From 66-474 sp035695065 (GTDB lineage Bacteria; Pseudomonadota; Gammaproteobacteria; Xanthomonadales; Rhodanobacteraceae), in the NCBI GenBank assembly GCA_035695065.1, contig DASSEW010000049.1, positions 1-46,606 of the forward strand: a DNA stretch of 46,606 nt, given 5' to 3'. Both the position numbers and the translations under genes were made by a program. The notes beneath the pieces were generated by a model, which did no database searches, was not told where the DNA came from, and saw only the letters and a program-made list of their open reading frames with translations. Shown in pieces: positions 34,741-42,346 of the stretch (positions are counted from its first letter, which is position 1; each line of letters opens with the position of its first letter).

Positions 34741-35730
34741 ATGATTTCGATCCCCGCCGCAGAAGTTGCGAAAATCCCGCACATTGATGCTGCCGAGTTG
34801 AGAGGCCGCACGATCCCGACTTTGTCGTTCTTTGTCGACGGCAAATGGCAGATCTGGCTTCCAACTGCGGTAGGACTCATTCAGACGAGCGGCAAGGTTG
34901 CGGAGGGGTTCTACTTTGCGAAAGAGCCAGAACTTCCAACTGACATCCATCTGCGCTTTCTTGAATTCATTGCTCAGCGAGGATGCTGGCCGGTTGTTAG
35001 TAAACTTCTCTCTGGATTACAAGATGACTTTTTTAATTTAGGCGCGTGCGTTAAGAAATTTAATATCCTACATGAGCTTAAATTAGAGCAAAAGACGTCC
35101 ATTTCGCGACTGGTTGCAACCGAGCTGGAATATCTATTTGGGTTATGTAGAAGTATTTTTGATCTACTGCAAGAGATGGTTGCACGGCAGTGGGATGTGG
35201 TACAGCTGGCAGATCCAACAATCAGCAAGAAACAGCTACCAAAAACGTTCTCTAGCATTGTTTTGAAAGATGGTGCATTGAGAACGGCAAAGGAAATTGA
35301 ACAGAAGTTCAATTTACCCCTGTCATTGTCTGAGTTTTATACCAGAGCGGGGCCATTTTTTCAGACGGTGCGTACATTTAGAGATCGATTCTTTCATGGG
35401 GGATCACGATCGGAGCTGATTTTCGTGACAGAGAAAGGATTTGCTGTTCAATCGAACGCTAAACCATTCAGTGAGTTTGGCATATGGAATCAGGAGCACA
35501 TGTTGCCGAATGACCTTTGCTCTCTACGGCCAGCTATTGCGCACATCATTCTTGAAACCTTGCAGGTGTGTGAGGATTACGCGGAGACCATTCAGTCCTG
35601 CATCAACTACCCTCCACCGATTGCTCCTGGGTTCCATTATTTTATGCGTGGCTATTTTAATGAGTGTTTGTTGGAAATAGAGCGCGTCCGGGACGAATGT
35701 GGATGGTGGGAAGGCGGAGATTCCGCGTAG
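34741..35730 (+). CDS. AT-rich orphan protein with HEPN-like R-x4-H motif
   Basis: I do not recognise this 329-residue protein. It is soluble, has no signal peptide or membrane span, and is mostly helical by eye. One motif stands out: TFRDRFFHGGS (R214-x4-H219), which resembles the catalytic R-x4-6-H of HEPN ribonucleases. The preceding YTRAGPFFQTVRTF would form the HEPN helix. Its base composition is foreign: 35041-35100 counts 24 G+C of 60, while 34021-34080 in hppA counts 43 of 60. An AAAGAAAG precedes the ATG. It sits alone between hppA and pfp, consistent with insertion of an acquired single gene, possibly defence or toxin. That function is inference. Confidence 0.7.
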   Translation: MISIPAAEVAKIPHIDAAELRGRTIPTLSFFVDGKWQIWLPTAVGLIQTSGKVAEGFYFAKEPELPTDIHLRFLEFIAQRGCWPVVSKLLSGLQDDFFNLGACVKKFNILHELKLEQKTSISRLVATELEYLFGLCRSIFDLLQEMVARQWDVVQLADPTISKKQLPKTFSSIVLKDGALRTAKEIEQKFNLPLSLSEFYTRAGPFFQTVRTFRDRFFHGGSRSELIFVTEKGFAVQSNAKPFSEFGIWNQEHMLPNDLCSLRPAIAHIILETLQVCEDYAETIQSCINYPPPIAPGFHYFMRGYFNECLLEIERVRDECGWWEGGDSA

Positions 35731-35814
35731 ACGGCCTGAGCCGGCGAACCCCCAGCAATCCAATGTCCCACCGAGCTAGGCTTCATGAACTCGGACCAGT
35801 TGCGCCTTGCGACA

Positions 35815-37083
35815 TCAAATCTCGAACACCCGCAGCTTCTTCCGCACCGGCGCATTCGTCAGTGCTACGTATTCCGGCAATCCGTTCTTTCCATACGGCG
35901 GCGGCGCTTCGCCGCGGATCAGCGGCGAAAGATAGGTGCGCGCGGCGGCGGTGATGCCATAACCGCCCTTGCTGAAAAACGAACGCGGCACCTTCTTCTC
36001 GCGGTTGGCGATCTTGTCCAGCTTTGCGGCTTCGATCTTCCAGCGGTAGGGCGAGTCGGACGTGCGCGTGATCACCGGCATCACCGCGTTCATGCCCTTG
36101 ATCGCGTATTCGACCGCGGCCTGGCCGACCGCGTACGCCTGCTCGGCATCGGTTTTCGAAGCGACGTGGCGCGCCGAGCGCTGCAGGTAATCCGGCAAGG
36201 CCCAGTGCACCTTCAGTTTCAATTTCTCGCGGACGAGATTTGCCAGCGTCGGCGCCACACCACCCAATTGCGCATGGCCGAAGGCGTCGGTGTTGCCGGC
36301 TTCGGAAACGAACTTGCCGTCGGGATTCCGGATGCCTTCGGAGGCCACCACCACGCACCAGCCCACGCGCGCCACGGTTTCGCGCACGCGTTCCAGGAAT
36401 TTCGCTTCGTCGAAGGTGATCTCGGGGAACAGGATGATGTGCGGCGCGTCGTCGCGATGCTCGCCGGCGAGCCCCGCGGAAGCGGCGATCCAGCCGGCGT
36501 GCCGGCCCATCACTTCCATCACGAACACCTTGGTCGAGGATTCGGCCATCGAGGCCACGTCCAGCGCGCATTCGCGCACCGACACCGCGGTGTATTTGGC
36601 CACCGAACCGAAACCCGGGCAGCAGTCGGTCACGACGAGATCGTTGTCCACCGTCTTGGGTACGCCGATGCAGCGGATGTCATAGCCCAGGGTCTTGCCG
36701 ATCCGCGAGAGCTTCAGCGCGGTGTCGGCCGAATCGTTGCCGCCGTTGTAGAGGAACCAGCGGATGTCGTGCGCGCGAAAGACTTCGATCAGCCGCTCGT
36801 ATTGCGAGCGATTGTCCTCGATGGACTTCAGCTTGTAGCGGCAGGATCCGAACGCGCCGCCGGGCGTGTGGCGCAGGGCACGGATCGCGGCGGGCGATTC
36901 CTTCGAGGTGTCAACCAGGTCCTCGCGCAATGCGCCGAGGATGCCGTTGCGTGCCGCGTAAGCCGTGATCCTGTGCCGGCGGCAAGTTTCGATCACTGCC
37001 GCGGCGGTGGCGTTGATCACGGCGGTGACGCCGCCGGACTGCGCATACAGCAATTTGCCGGAATGGCCTGGGCTGTCTTTCAT
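35815..37083 (-). CDS. pfp: Pyrophosphate-dependent 6-phosphofructokinase
   Basis: This 422-residue PFK has GGND at residues 114-117 and PKTVDND at 142-148. Asp in the first motif and the PKTVDND form are typical of PPi-using enzymes, while ATP-PFKs have Gly at the first site. MGRHAGWIAASAGLA and EGIRNPDGKFVSEAG are further family segments. It interconverts fructose-6-P and fructose-1,6-P2 using PPi, reversibly, so it can serve glycolysis and gluconeogenesis. The ATG at 37081-37083 follows AAGGAG. Its neighbours hppA and ppa on the same strand and adk divergently form a PPi/adenylate-metabolism group. Confidence 0.95.
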   Translation of the reverse strand: MKDSPGHSGKLLYAQSGGVTAVINATAAAVIETCRRHRITAYAARNGILGALREDLVDTSKESPAAIRALRHTPGGAFGSCRYKLKSIEDNRSQYERLIEVFRAHDIRWFLYNGGNDSADTALKLSRIGKTLGYDIRCIGVPKTVDNDLVVTDCCPGFGSVAKYTAVSVRECALDVASMAESSTKVFVMEVMGRHAGWIAASAGLAGEHRDDAPHIILFPEITFDEAKFLERVRETVARVGWCVVVASEGIRNPDGKFVSEAGNTDAFGHAQLGGVAPTLANLVREKLKLKVHWALPDYLQRSARHVASKTDAEQAYAVGQAAVEYAIKGMNAVMPVITRTSDSPYRWKIEAAKLDKIANREKKVPRSFFSKGGYGITAAARTYLSPLIRGEAPPPYGKNGLPEYVALTNAPVRKKLRVFEI

Positions 37084-37194
37084 TGCTACTCCTTAGCAAC
37101 AGTGCGGCGTTTGACGCGGACCTCGGGCAACCGCTAGCGTACACTTAATCCTTTTGGCAGACGGGCCCGTGCACGGGCCGCTCGCGGAGAACCC

Positions 37195-37776
37195 ATGCGT
37201 ATCGTGTTACTCGGCGCGCCCGGTTCGGGCAAGGGCACCCAGGCCGCGCGGCTGAAGGCGGAGCTTGGCGTGGCCCACATTTCCACCGGCGACCTGCTGC
37301 GCGCAGCGGTCAAGGCCGGCACGCCGCTGGGGCTCAAGGCCAAGGCGGTCATGGAATCCGGTCAATTGGTGTCCGACGAAATCGTGCTGGGCATGCTCGA
37401 AGAACGCCTCGCGCAGCCGGACACGCGCGCGGGCTTCATCCTGGATGGCTATCCGCGCAATCTCGCCCAGGCCGACGCGCTGGACCAGTTGCTGAAGCGT
37501 GTCCGCCAGCCGTTGGACGCGGTGCTGAAGTTGAACGTGCCGGATGCCGACATCGTGGCGCGCTGCGAGATCCGCTTCAAGGCCGAAGGCCGCGCCGACG
37601 ACAATCCGGAAACGGTACGCAAGCGCCTTCAGGTGTACGCGCAACAGACCGCGCCGGTGGCTGATTACTACCTGAAGCGCGGGCTGCTCAGCGAGATCGA
37701 CGGGGTGGGCGCGATCGACGCGATCAGCGCGCGCCTGCTGGCTGCCCTGCAATCGCGGCGCAGCGCGACCGCCTGA
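37195..37776 (+). CDS. adk: Adenylate kinase (short-lid form)
   Basis: This 193-residue kinase has the P-loop GAPGSGKGTQAARL at residues 7-20, the NMP-binding ISTGDLLRAAVKAGT, and FILDGYPRNLAQADAL. The lid segment (VARCEIRFKAEGRADDNPETVRKR) is short and lacks the four-cysteine zinc lid of the long form. It interconverts ATP + AMP and 2 ADP. The start ATG at 37195 has GGAG 7 bases upstream. It is divergent from pfp and is followed after 4 bases by a small membrane protein gene and mpl. Confidence 0.97.
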   Translation: MRIVLLGAPGSGKGTQAARLKAELGVAHISTGDLLRAAVKAGTPLGLKAKAVMESGQLVSDEIVLGMLEERLAQPDTRAGFILDGYPRNLAQADALDQLLKRVRQPLDAVLKLNVPDADIVARCEIRFKAEGRADDNPETVRKRLQVYAQQTAPVADYYLKRGLLSEIDGVGAIDAISARLLAALQSRRSATA

Positions 37777-37780
37777 TTTC

Positions 37781-38329
37781 GTGGAAGCCGTGAACGCTTC
37801 GCTGCGAACGCTCGGCCGCGTGCGCGACCTGTGCCTGTTCCGTGCCGGTCCGCAGGATCTGCCGTATTCGCCGCGCGCGGTGATCGCGCTGCTGATCGCC
37901 GGTGCCGTGCTGGAAACGTTCTGGGATTTCCATCAGGGCGGCGGCGTCGCGACAGTCATAGCGGCCAACCTCGGTGCATTGGCGGCGCTGGGCGCGTTGC
38001 ACGCGATGCTGCGCTGGCGCGGCAGCCCGGAGCGTTTCGTGCAGACTGCGCTGGCGTTGCTTTCCACCGGCCTGCTGTTCGAAGTGCTGGTGCTGCCGCT
38101 GCTGTTGTATGTCGGCCATCCGCTCAAGCCCGAGCAGGTCGGCGGCGCGCAACTGCTCGCGGCGCTGGTGGTCTTCATCCTGCTGCTGTGGCAGATCGGG
38201 ATTTCCGTTCGCATCCTGCGTGGCGCGCTGCAGGTGCCGTTGCCCGGCGCGATACTCGCATTGTTCGCGCTCGGCTTCACCGACGTGATCGCGGCGGTGC
38301 TGTTCGCGGCCGCGTTCGGGGCGGGCTGA
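37781..38329 (+). CDS. Small polytopic membrane protein of unknown function
   Basis: This 182-residue protein has about five hydrophobic segments (ALLIAGAVLETFWDF, VIAANLGALAALGALHAML, TALALLSTGLLFEVLVLPLLLYV, LLAALVVFILLLWQIGISV, ILALFALGFTDVIAAVLFAAAF). A short cytoplasmic lead contains LCLFRAGPQDLPYS. I do not recognise a named family. Similar short membrane proteins with a GPQDLP motif occur next to mpl in related genomes as far as I recall, but this is not certain. The start is GTG at 37781 or 37790; its stop overlaps the mpl ATG by one base (TGATG), so coupling with mpl is likely. Confidence 0.75.
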   Translation: MEAVNASLRTLGRVRDLCLFRAGPQDLPYSPRAVIALLIAGAVLETFWDFHQGGGVATVIAANLGALAALGALHAMLRWRGSPERFVQTALALLSTGLLFEVLVLPLLLYVGHPLKPEQVGGAQLLAALVVFILLLWQIGISVRILRGALQVPLPGAILALFALGFTDVIAAVLFAAAFGAG

Positions 38330-39858
38330 TGCGCCTGCACATCCTCGGGATCTGCGGCACCTTCATGGGCGGCATCGCCGCGCTGGCGCGCGAACTCGGG
38401 CATGAAGTGACCGGTTCGGATGCGAACGTCTATCCGCCGATGAGCGACCAGTTGCGCGCGCTCGGCATCACCTTGATGGAAGGCTACGCGGCGGAGCACC
38501 TGCAACCGGCGCCCGACCTGGTGATCGTCGGTAACGCGCTGTCGCGCGGCAATCCGGCGATCGAGTACATGCTCGACGCGCGTGTGCCGTATATCTCGGG
38601 CCCGCAATGGCTCGGCGAGAACGTGCTGAGGAATCGCACGGTGCTCGCGGTGGCCGGCACCCACGGCAAGACGACGACGACGAGCTTGCTCGCGCATCTC
38701 CTGGAGAGCGCGGGGCGCGATCCGGGGTTCCTGGTCGGTGGCGTGCCGGGGAATTTTGGGGTGTCGGCGCGGCTCGGGGCACAGCCCCTCTCCGCCCCGG
38801 AGAGGGGTTGGGGTGAGGGTTCGGCGGCGCAGCAAGCATCCATCGATGGAGCCGCATCCAGTCGGCGTCCCGCCTCCTCCTCAGTTGCTGCACGCGATGC
38901 CATTCAAGGCATCGCGTCAGCGCAGCAACTTCGACCTTCGGCGACGCCGTTTGTGATTGAGGCGGACGAATACGACACCGCCTTCTTCGACAAGCGCTCC
39001 AAGTTCGTGCACTACCGGCCCACCATCGCGATCCTCAACAACCTCGAATACGACCACGCGGACATCTTTCCGGACATCGCGGCGATCCAGCGCCAGTTCC
39101 ATCATCTGGTGCGCATCGTGCCAGGCAATGGACGATTGATCGTCAATGCCGAAGACGAGCACCTGCGCGAAGTGTTGGCAATGGGTTGCTGGACGCCGGT
39201 CGAAACGTTCGGCATCGAAGCCGGCGACTGGCGTGCGCGATTGCTCGAAGCGGATGGCTCCGCATTCGAAGTCGCGCATTCGAGTGAACGCATCGGGGAA
39301 GTGCGCTGGAGCCTGCTCGGACGGCACAACGTGATGAACGCGCTGGCTGCGCTGGCTGCCGCCAATGCTGCGGGTATCGATCCCGCTTCGTTGCTGCCGG
39401 CCTTCTCCGAATTCGCCAACGTGAAGCGGCGGATGGAAGTGGTGGGCGAGGCGAATGGCGTGTGCGTCTATGACGACTTCGCGCATCATCCTACGGCGAT
39501 CGCGACCACGCTGGCGGGTTTGCGGGCGAAAGTGGGCAGCGCGCGCATCCTGGTCGGCATGGAGCCGCGCTCCAACTCCATGCGCGCCGGCGCGCATGCG
39601 GCGGAGCTCGCGCCATCACTCCGCGACGCGGATGCGGTGGTGTTCCTGGCGCGGCCGGAACTGAAGTGGGACGCGCAGCGCGTCACCGACGCGCTCGCCG
39701 GCCGCGGACGCACCGCTCCGAGCGTGGACGCGCTGATCGCAGCGTTGCGCGAGCAGGCGCGTGCGGGCGACCACGTGGTGTTCATGTCCAACGGCGGTTT
39801 CGAGAACGCGCCGCGACGTTTTCTCGATGCGCTGCGCGCGCCTACACTGACTGCGTGA
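38329..39858 (+). CDS. mpl: UDP-MurNAc:L-alanyl-gamma-D-glutamyl-meso-DAP ligase Mpl, with repeat-derived insertion
   Basis: Mpl reattaches recycled murein tripeptide to UDP-MurNAc. This copy starts MRLHILGICGTFMGGIAALA, has the ATP loop AGTHGKTTTT (109-118), PFVIEADEYDTAFFD, and FAHHPTAIATTLAGLR. It is 509 residues, against 457 in E. coli. The excess is residues ~152-205, inserted between GVSARLG and TPFVIEADE. That DNA (38783-38945) is made of two dispersed repeats (38785-38819 and 38863-38937) that kept the frame open. The insertion lies on a surface loop before the substrate-binding strand. Activity is probably retained, but this is not certain. It overlaps the next gene by 4 bases (GTGA). 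Confidence 0.93.
   Translation: MRLHILGICGTFMGGIAALARELGHEVTGSDANVYPPMSDQLRALGITLMEGYAAEHLQPAPDLVIVGNALSRGNPAIEYMLDARVPYISGPQWLGENVLRNRTVLAVAGTHGKTTTTSLLAHLLESAGRDPGFLVGGVPGNFGVSARLGAQPLSAPERGWGEGSAAQQASIDGAASSRRPASSSVAARDAIQGIASAQQLRPSATPFVIEADEYDTAFFDKRSKFVHYRPTIAILNNLEYDHADIFPDIAAIQRQFHHLVRIVPGNGRLIVNAEDEHLREVLAMGCWTPVETFGIEAGDWRARLLEADGSAFEVAHSSERIGEVRWSLLGRHNVMNALAALAAANAAGIDPASLLPAFSEFANVKRRMEVVGEANGVCVYDDFAHHPTAIATTLAGLRAKVGSARILVGMEPRSNSMRAGAHAAELAPSLRDADAVVFLARPELKWDAQRVTDALAGRGRTAPSVDALIAALREQARAGDHVVFMSNGGFENAPRRFLDALRAPTLTA
38785..38819. repeat. CCCCTCTCC hairpin repeat inside mpl
   Basis: CCCCTCTCC (38785-38793) and GGAGAGGGG (38799-38807) form a 9-bp stem, followed by TTGGGGTGAGGG. 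It is the opposite orientation of the element at 10337-10372. It encodes QPLSAPERGWGEG in the mpl product. Confidence 0.8.
38863..38937. repeat. Structured hairpin repeat inside mpl (copy 2)
   Basis: The outer stem GTTGCTGC/GCAGCAAC (38884-38891, 38922-38929) encloses the inner stem ACGCGATGCC/GGCATCGCGT with a CAGC bulge, followed by TTCGACCT. It is the second copy of the thiC-leader repeat at 24451-24526. The outer stem differs from that copy on both sides but still pairs. It encodes part of the inserted low-complexity loop in Mpl. Confidence 0.8.
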
Positions 39859-40445
39859 CGCGCGAAGACATTCCGCTGTTTCCGCTCTCCACCGTGTTGT
39901 TTCCCGGCGGGCCGCTCGGGTTGCGGATTTTCGAGCAGCGCTATTTGCAGATGGTGCGCGACTGCGCTCGCGACCAGAGTTGCTTCGGAATTTGCCTCAT
40001 CCTGGAAGGCGGCGAGACCGGCGCGCCCGCGCTGCCGGCCGCCGTGGGCACGCTGGCGCGGGTCACGGACTTCTACACGCATCCCGATGGCCTGCTCGGC
40101 ATCAACGTGGAAGGTTGCGCGCGGTTCCGCGTGTTGCGTACGCGCGTGCGTGACAACGGGCTGGTGCGCGGCGAAGTGACGTGCTGGCCGGACGAGCCGC
40201 TCGTGCCGGTGCCGCCGGAATACGGGTTGCTCGCGGACATCCTGGAACGATTGGTCGAGCAGGCGGGCGGATGGTGGCGCGATGCGCCGCGCGAGCGCTA
40301 CGACGACGCGAGTTGGGTCGGGTTTCGCCTTGCGGAATTCCTGCCGCTGCAACCAGCCGAACGCCAGCAGTTGCTGGAACTCACCGATCCGCTGGAGCGG
40401 TTGCGCGTGTTGCGGGACGTACTGCCGCGCTTCCAGAAAGATTGA
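39855..40445 (+). CDS. Lon N-terminal (LON-substrate binding) domain protein
   Basis: This 196-residue protein matches the isolated LON-N (PUA-like) domain: IPLFPLSTVLFPGGPLGLRIFEQRYL at the start, VGTLARVTDFYTHPDGLLGI, and GCARFRVLRTRVRDNGLVRGEV, then a helical C-terminus (AEFLPLQPAERQQLLELTDP). There is no AAA+ or protease domain, so it is not Lon protease; such proteins are common in proteobacteria with unknown function, perhaps binding unfolded proteins. The GTG start at 39855 overlaps the mpl stop (GTGA), so it is co-translated with mpl. A REP copy follows its stop. Confidence 0.87.
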   Translation: MTREDIPLFPLSTVLFPGGPLGLRIFEQRYLQMVRDCARDQSCFGICLILEGGETGAPALPAAVGTLARVTDFYTHPDGLLGINVEGCARFRVLRTRVRDNGLVRGEVTCWPDEPLVPVPPEYGLLADILERLVEQAGGWWRDAPRERYDDASWVGFRLAEFLPLQPAERQQLLELTDPLERLRVLRDVLPRFQKD

Positions 40446-40446
40446 C

Positions 40447-40499
40447 GTAGGGCGGGTCTTGACCCGCCATTGCGCAAGACGGGTCAAGACCCGCCCTAC
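40447..40499. repeat. REP-type repeat with perfect 19-bp arms
   Basis: GTAGGGCGGGTCTTGACCC (40447-40465) and its exact reverse complement (40481-40499) enclose GCCATTGCGCAAGAC. It fills the gap between the LON-N protein (plus) and the PLP enzyme (minus). Its end supplies the TAG stop (40496-40498) of the latter. It is the most symmetrical copy of the family in the window. Confidence 0.9.
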
Positions 40500-41623
40500 A
40501 TTGCGAGCGCCTGCTGCCAATCCGCGATCAGGTCTTCCACGTCTTCCAGCCCTACCGACAGCCGCAGCAGGTTCTGCGGCGAAACCGGATTCGCGCCCTC
40601 GACGGACGCGCGGTGTTCGACCAGCGATTCGCAACCGCCGAGGCTGGTGGCATTGTGGAAGAGTTTCAGTTTGCCGGCGACCTCCAGCGTCGCCTCGCGC
40701 CCGCCGCGCACCTGCACGCTCAACATGCCCCCGAACTCGCGCATCTGGCGCGCGGCGATGGCGTGGCCCGGGTGTTGTTCGAGCCCCGGGTAATTGACGC
40801 GCTCGATGCCAGGATGGTTGGCGAGGAACTCCGCCAGTCGCGACGCATTGGCGCAATGCAGTCGCACGCGCGCCGGCAGCGAACGGCAGCCGCGCAAGGT
40901 GAGCCACGCGGAAAAAGGTGCGAGCGTGGCGCCGGTGATATGGCGCCGGTGCGCGACACGCGCGTAAAGATCGTCCGCGCGCGCGAACACCAGTGCGCCG
41001 CCGAGCACGTCGCTGTGCCCGCCGAAATACTTGGTCGTCGAATGCATCACCACGTCCGCACCCAACTGCAGCGGCTGCTGCAACACCGGCGTGGCGAAAG
41101 TGTTGTCGCAGGCGAGCAGCGCATTGTGCTCGTGCGCGATGTGCGCCAGCGCGGCGATGTCGCAGATCTTCATGCGCGGGTTCGAAGGCGTCTCCACCCA
41201 CACCAGTGCGGCGCCTTGCGCGCAGGCGGCGCGCGCGGCATCGAGGTCGGCGAGATCCACGGCGAGGGTTTCGACGCCGCGCTCCGGCAGGAACTCCCTC
41301 GCCAGCATGCGCAAGCCGCTGTAGCAATCGTCGGGGATGATCACGCGCGAACCGCTGGGCAGCGACTCCAGCATCGCGGCGATGGCGGCCATGCCGGAAG
41401 CAAACGCCAGCGCGCGTTCGCCGCCCTCCAGCGCCGCGAGCGCTTCCTCGAGGCGCCGTTGCGTCGGGTGATCCTCGCGCTGGTATTCGAGCCCTTCGGT
41501 GCGCTCGCCGGCCGGGCCATGCAGGAACGTGGTGGACAAGTGGATCGGCGGCGCCAGCGCGCCGGTTTGCGCGTCCGGTTCCGCGCCGGCATGCACGGCG
41601 AGCGTGTCGAACTTCATCGTCAT
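40496..41623 (-). CDS. Cys/Met-metabolism PLP enzyme (cystathionine gamma-synthase/lyase type)
   Basis: This 375-residue fold-type I PLP enzyme has the Cys_Met_Meta_PP signature: YQREDHPTQRRLEEALAALE, ALAFASGMAAIAAML, VETPSNPRMKICDI, CDNTFATPVLQQPLQLGADV and the Schiff-base lysine K198 in HSTTKYFGGHSDV. It could act in transsulfuration or methionine synthesis; gamma-synthase, gamma-lyase and beta-lyase members cannot be separated reliably from these motifs. The ATG at 41621-41623 is used, with an alternative two codons later. The TAG stop lies in the REP copy at 40447-40499. A SufR-like regulator gene lies 63 bases upstream on the same strand. Confidence 0.9.
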   Translation of the reverse strand: MTMKFDTLAVHAGAEPDAQTGALAPPIHLSTTFLHGPAGERTEGLEYQREDHPTQRRLEEALAALEGGERALAFASGMAAIAAMLESLPSGSRVIIPDDCYSGLRMLAREFLPERGVETLAVDLADLDAARAACAQGAALVWVETPSNPRMKICDIAALAHIAHEHNALLACDNTFATPVLQQPLQLGADVVMHSTTKYFGGHSDVLGGALVFARADDLYARVAHRRHITGATLAPFSAWLTLRGCRSLPARVRLHCANASRLAEFLANHPGIERVNYPGLEQHPGHAIAARQMREFGGMLSVQVRGGREATLEVAGKLKLFHNATSLGGCESLVEHRASVEGANPVSPQNLLRLSVGLEDVEDLIADWQQALAM

Positions 41624-41686
41624 GGAAATCTTCCCGAAGCCAGCGCATCAGCATAGCGGGAAGCGATCCGGCCAGCGTGGCTTCGA

Positions 41687-42346
41687 TCAATCCGAAGTAG
41701 GTAGCGGCGCGCCGATGCGGAAGCGGCAGGCCGGGCTGCCGCGCAGCATGCATTCGGTGTGCTGGATCTTGCGGCCGGTGGCGGCCTGCATGAAAGCGAT
41801 GTCGAAGCGGCAGACATCCGGGTGCGCTTTCGCCAGCGCATGGAACACGCAGTTCCAGGCTTCGACTTCGCCGCGTTCTCCGCGATGCAGGGCCTGCGCT
41901 TCGTAACCCAGTGCATCGAGTTGTTCGGCGAGCGCGTCCGCGATCGCCTGCGGGTCATCGCTGCCTGCGATGCGCTGTTTCGCCGCGGCACCGAGCCTGG
42001 TGCCCAGCTCGGCGAGCATGGATTGCACGGCGGGCACGCCGCCGCTCGCATAGAGATGCTCGAGCATGCCGCCGGCGATCAGCGCGTAATTGCGCGGGAA
42101 CAATTCGCGCCCGGCGGGCAGCAGTACGTAGACGGCGCGCGGGCGGCCGCCACTCGGGCGGGCTTCGCCGCGCGCGATGAACCCCGCAGCCAGCAACGCG
42201 GTCAGGTGTTGCCTGACCGCGTTGTGGGTGATGCCGAGTGCGCTGCAAAGTTCCTCGACGCTTTTGCCCTGCGTTGCCTGCAGCAGACAACGCAGCAGGC
42301 GTTGCTGCGTTTCACCGGGCTGGTGCCTGGCAGGCAATGCGTTCAC
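41687..42346 (-). CDS. SufR-like Fe-S-binding transcriptional regulator
   Basis: This 219-residue protein has an N-terminal winged HTH (RLLRCLLQATQGKSVEELCS, then HNAVRQHLTALLAAGFI). Its C-terminal domain has four cysteines spaced as in SufR-type regulators: C166 (AWNCVFHAL), C179 (PDVCRFD), C199 (HTECML) and C207 (SPACRF). These would hold an Fe-S cluster that senses iron or redox state. In SufR the cluster state controls Fe-S assembly genes; this genome's target is not evident. Its start overlaps the stop of the His-rich exported protein gene by 4 bases (ATGA), so the two are coupled. It lies upstream of the PLP enzyme. Confidence 0.82.
   Translation of the reverse strand: MNALPARHQPGETQQRLLRCLLQATQGKSVEELCSALGITHNAVRQHLTALLAAGFIARGEARPSGGRPRAVYVLLPAGRELFPRNYALIAGGMLEHLYASGGVPAVQSMLAELGTRLGAAAKQRIAGSDDPQAIADALAEQLDALGYEAQALHRGERGEVEAWNCVFHALAKAHPDVCRFDIAFMQAATGRKIQHTECMLRGSPACRFRIGAPLPTSD

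Noticed and set aside
37111..37145. Promoter for adk with TTGACG and TACACT
   Set aside because: The two hexamers are 23 bases apart, too far for a standard sigma-70 promoter.
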